9,530 nt of DNA from Candidatus Latescibacterota bacterium (GTDB lineage: Bacteria > Latescibacterota > 4484-107 > B68-G9), in NCBI GenBank assembly GCA_012961755.1, contig DTYS01000069.1, positions 1 to 9,530 of the forward strand, written 5' to 3'. The notes beneath the pieces are model-generated. The model did not search any database, was not told the DNA's origin, and worked only from the letters and a program-made list of their open reading frames with translations. The translations under genes and the position numbers were made by a program. Of the stretch, positions 7,096 to 9,530 are shown one piece after another. Position 1 is the first letter of the stretch; the number at the start of each line of letters is the position of its first letter.

Positions 7096-9000
7096 ATGCT
7101 CAGGAATTTAAGTTCCCGGCCCTTTGCGGTGGCCCTTCTCCTCTGCGCCACAGCGGTGGCCTACGTCAACTCCTTTCAAGGCTCCTGGCACTTCGACGAT
7201 GAGAAGGCCATACTCGAGAACCCCCTGATAAAGCACGTGGAGTACATCCCAAGGCTCCTGGTAAGTCATTACCTCTCCAGGGGCGTGCTTCAGGCGACCT
7301 TCGCCCTGAACTACTACCTCGGAGGGACGGAGGTCTTCGGCTACCACCTGGTCAACCTCGTCCTTCATATGTCGGTCGTCGTCCTGCTATACTTCGTGCT
7401 GTGCGACCTGGTAGGAAAAGGTCCCACCTTCCTCAGCACGTACCTCCCCCTGGCCTCGGCCCTGACTTTCGCTGTACATCCCGTGAACACCGAGGCCGTC
7501 ACGTACATAGTGAGCAGGTCCTCCCTCCTTGCCTCCTTCTTCTACGTGCTCGGCTTCTTCCTCTTCGTCAGGTCCCTTCGGCCCGGGAGGGCCAAGCTCG
7601 CGCTCATGGCAGGGTGCGGGATAGCGTTCCTGCTGGGTGCCGGGACAAAGGCGATCATAATAACCCTTCCTGCTATGTGCGTGGCCTACATATATTACTT
7701 CGTGGCAGAGGAACGCAACCCCTTGAGGTTCGTGCTGAGGTACAGGTGGCAGTTCCTGGGGCTCGCCTCCTTGGCCGGGGCTTACCTTACGTACCGTCAC
7801 CTCCACGGGGGCATAATAGCCTCCATCCCGGATGCGACGGTTAGGAGCTTCCACGTGAACCTCCTAACCCAGATGAACGTTATAGTCCGCTATTACCTGG
7901 TCCGCCTCTTCCTTCCCGTGGGCCTGAACATAGATCCCGACTTCCCGATGTGCACATCCCTGCTCGATCCTCGCTCCATCCTCTCCGCCGCGGTACTAGC
8001 TGGCATGGTGTACACGATCCTTAGGACCTTCAGGAAGGACAGGCTCCTGTCCTTCGGCCTTAGCTGGTTCCTTATAACCATATCCCCCACGTCCAGCTTC
8101 GTGCCCCTCCTGGACGTGGCCGCGGAACACAGGCTGTACCTTCCGGGGTTGGGGTTCTCCGTGGTCATCCCCTACATAATATTCAAGCTCACCGGGCCAA
8201 AGCCCAAGCTCGCCTTCGGGACGTTGGGGGCCGTGGCGTTGGCCTTCTGCGTAGGGACTATAAAGAGGAACGAGGTCTACAGAAGCCCCCTCGCCCTCTG
8301 GAGCGACGCTGTGAAGAAGTCGCCGAAGAAGGCCAGGCCTCACAACAACCTGGCGGATTCCTACGAGAAGCTCGGCAGGCTCGACGATGCCCTGAAGGAG
8401 TACAGGCTGATATTGGAGGAGATAGACCCCCACTACGTGAGGGCCTATTACGGGATAGGCAACGTCCTCCTTAAGGAGGGGAAGCCCCAGGAGGCCGTAA
8501 GGTACTACCTTAAGGCCATAAGGATGCACCCAAAGTTCGCACTTGCTTACAACAACCTAGGCATAGCGTACGATAACCTGGGGATGTACGAAGACGCGAT
8601 AGCTGCATATAAGGAGGCCGTAAGGTTAGACCCAAACTTCGTAAAGGCGTACAACAACCTCGCCATAACATATGCCAAGGAGGGTATGTACGAGGATGCC
8701 CTGTCCGCGCTCAGGAGGGCCTTAAAGCTCGACCCAGGGTACGCTATAGGATACGTGAACTTGGGTAAGCTATACACGATGACCAAGGAGTACGGCCGGG
8801 CGGAGGAGGCCCTCAGGAGGGCCTTGAATCTCAGGCCGGACTTCGCGTACGCCTACGGCCTCCTAGGAAGCGTCTATCTGAGGATGAAGGAGGAGGGGAA
8901 GGCCATCTCCTGCTTCAGGAGGGCTTTGGAGCTGGAGCCAGAAGGGCCAAGGGCTAACTACATCTCCTCCATACTCAAGAAGTTGGAGGGGGGAAGGTAG
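7096..9000 (+). CDS. GT-C/TMTC-like membrane glycosyltransferase with six TPRs
   Basis: A 634-residue protein with a polytopic N-terminal half (residues 1 to about 400) and a soluble C-terminal TPR half. The membrane half shows the signatures of the PMT/TMTC-like GT-C group. YVNSFQGSWHFDDE places an acidic pair D34-D35 in the first extracytoplasmic loop, where the catalytic acid is expected. LNYYLGG plus YHLVNLVLHM, HPVNTEAVTYIVSR (from 128) and EHRLYLPGLGF (from 344) follow. TPRs of 34 residues lie at about 414-447, 448-481, 482-515, 516-549, 550-583 and 584-617. Related enzymes use a polyprenyl-phosphate sugar and act outside the cytoplasmic membrane; eukaryotic TMTCs O-mannosylate proteins. 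Here it may glycosylate a periplasmic protein or the polymer, with the TPRs binding the acceptor or another export component. That role is inference. ATG 7096 is chosen over TTG 7072, one base after the flippase stop. Confidence 0.87.
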   Translation: MLRNLSSRPFAVALLLCATAVAYVNSFQGSWHFDDEKAILENPLIKHVEYIPRLLVSHYLSRGVLQATFALNYYLGGTEVFGYHLVNLVLHMSVVVLLYFVLCDLVGKGPTFLSTYLPLASALTFAVHPVNTEAVTYIVSRSSLLASFFYVLGFFLFVRSLRPGRAKLALMAGCGIAFLLGAGTKAIIITLPAMCVAYIYYFVAEERNPLRFVLRYRWQFLGLASLAGAYLTYRHLHGGIIASIPDATVRSFHVNLLTQMNVIVRYYLVRLFLPVGLNIDPDFPMCTSLLDPRSILSAAVLAGMVYTILRTFRKDRLLSFGLSWFLITISPTSSFVPLLDVAAEHRLYLPGLGFSVVIPYIIFKLTGPKPKLAFGTLGAVALAFCVGTIKRNEVYRSPLALWSDAVKKSPKKARPHNNLADSYEKLGRLDDALKEYRLILEEIDPHYVRAYYGIGNVLLKEGKPQEAVRYYLKAIRMHPKFALAYNNLGIAYDNLGMYEDAIAAYKEAVRLDPNFVKAYNNLAITYAKEGMYEDALSALRRALKLDPGYAIGYVNLGKLYTMTKEYGRAEEALRRALNLRPDFAYAYGLLGSVYLRMKEEGKAISCFRRALELEPEGPRANYISSILKKLEGGR

Positions 9001-9003
9001 GAA

Positions 9004-9501
9004 ATGGGATCGAGGTCCGAGGTCAGGGTCGTGCTCCTGACGCCTCCCATCTCCCTCAGGATCAGGTACGGTCCCTTGGCAGGGGCTGGAAGTTCAATGC
9101 CGGCCCTGGGCCTGCTTTACCTGGCCGCTTTCCTGAGGAAGGAGGGGTTCAGGCCTTACGTGGTCGAGGCCTCCGCTCTCGGCCTCTCCTTAGGGGAGAC
9201 CTTGAAGGTGATAGACGAGATATCCCCGAGATACGTCGGCATAACCTCCACGACCCTCACGATACTTCGGGCCGGGGAGCTGGCCGAGGGGATAAAGGCC
9301 TCGAACCCAGACGTTAAGGTCATAGTCGGGGGCCCACACGTGACCGCCGTGCCCCAGGAGACCATGGAGAGGTTCCGGGCCTTCGACCTCGGAGTCCTGG
9401 GGGAGGGGGAGAGGACCCTCGCCGAGCTCATAGGTGCGCTCGAGGGGGGAGGGAGCCTGGAGGACGTGGACGGGACAGCCTTCAGGGAGGGGGAGGGATA
9501 A
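9004..9501 (+). CDS. B12-binding N-terminal domain of a probable radical SAM protein, frame broken near the window edge
   Basis: The visible 165 residues form a cobalamin-binding Rossmann-like domain. An opening strand VRVVLLTPPIS is followed by SMPALGLLYLAAFLRKEGF, YVGITSTT, the strong VIVGGPHVTAVPQE motif at about 101-114, and LGVLGEGERTL. The DxHxxG motif of classical B12 enzymes is absent, as is usual in B12-radical SAM proteins. Family members continue into a CxxxCxxC radical SAM domain, but this frame stops with TAA at 9499. The frame beginning at 9498 carries straight on as IRRTPPRKFIE to the window end, exactly the kind of linker expected next. So a one-base loss in the G-run 9489-9493, a sequencing error, or a -1 shift is likely. 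The start lies three bases after the upstream stop, with AAGG a few bases before it. Such proteins often do methyl transfer or other radical modifications; the substrate is unknown. Confidence 0.75.
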   Translation: MGSRSEVRVVLLTPPISLRIRYGPLAGAGSSMPALGLLYLAAFLRKEGFRPYVVEASALGLSLGETLKVIDEISPRYVGITSTTLTILRAGELAEGIKASNPDVKVIVGGPHVTAVPQETMERFRAFDLGVLGEGERTLAELIGALEGGGSLEDVDGTAFREGEG

Positions 9502-9530
9502 GGAGGACCCCTCCAAGGAAGTTTATAGAA

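Noticed and set aside
8329..8950. Tandem DNA repeat or CRISPR-like array
   Set aside because: The 102-bp periodicity comes from 34-residue TPR motifs in a coding frame. The units are diverged at DNA level and there are no spacers.

Overview
The window reads as one surface-polysaccharide locus of a bacterium, with every gene on the + strand. It is GC-rich (about 60 % by eye). Arginine is written mostly as AGG, and ATA is common for isoleucine despite the high GC, a pattern often seen in thermophiles. Shine-Dalgarno sites of the GGAGG type, a Sec signal peptide and a Wza/Wzz export pair point to a bacterium with an outer membrane, possibly thermophilic. I cannot name the phylum.

Layout. Positions 1-194 hold short repeated words, an intrinsic terminator (64-102) that ends upstream transcription, and a short AT-richer leader. 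Next come an O-antigen polymerase/ligase-family membrane protein (195-1697) and a GT2 glycosyltransferase (1694-2692), joined by an ATGA overlap. The 83-bp gap 2693-2775 is the only sizeable internal gap. It carries a possible promoter, a strong hairpin and a very good ribosome binding site. Downstream lie a six-SLBB-domain polysaccharide export protein (2776-4860), a Wzz-like chain-length protein without a kinase domain (4877-5917), a Wzx-like flippase (5898-7094), a GT-C/TMTC-like membrane glycosyltransferase with six TPRs (7096-9000), and the B12-binding N-terminus of a probable radical SAM protein (9004-9501). The reading frame of that last gene appears broken by one base just before the window ends.

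How the genes fit together (inference from family roles). The GT2 enzyme adds sugars to a lipid-linked repeat unit at the cytoplasmic face. The flippase moves the unit across the inner membrane. The polymerase/ligase-family protein joins units in the periplasm, and the Wzz-like protein sets chain length and links to the SLBB export protein. The TMTC-like protein could glycosylate a periplasmic acceptor, and the B12/radical SAM protein could modify a sugar or lipid. This is a nearly complete Wzx/Wzy-type pathway. No initiating phosphoglycosyltransferase and no nucleotide-sugar enzymes are visible, so these must lie elsewhere.

The points most worth a second look are the apparent one-base frame break at about 9489-9493, and the structured 5' leader before the SLBB gene, which contains a weak ops-like word.
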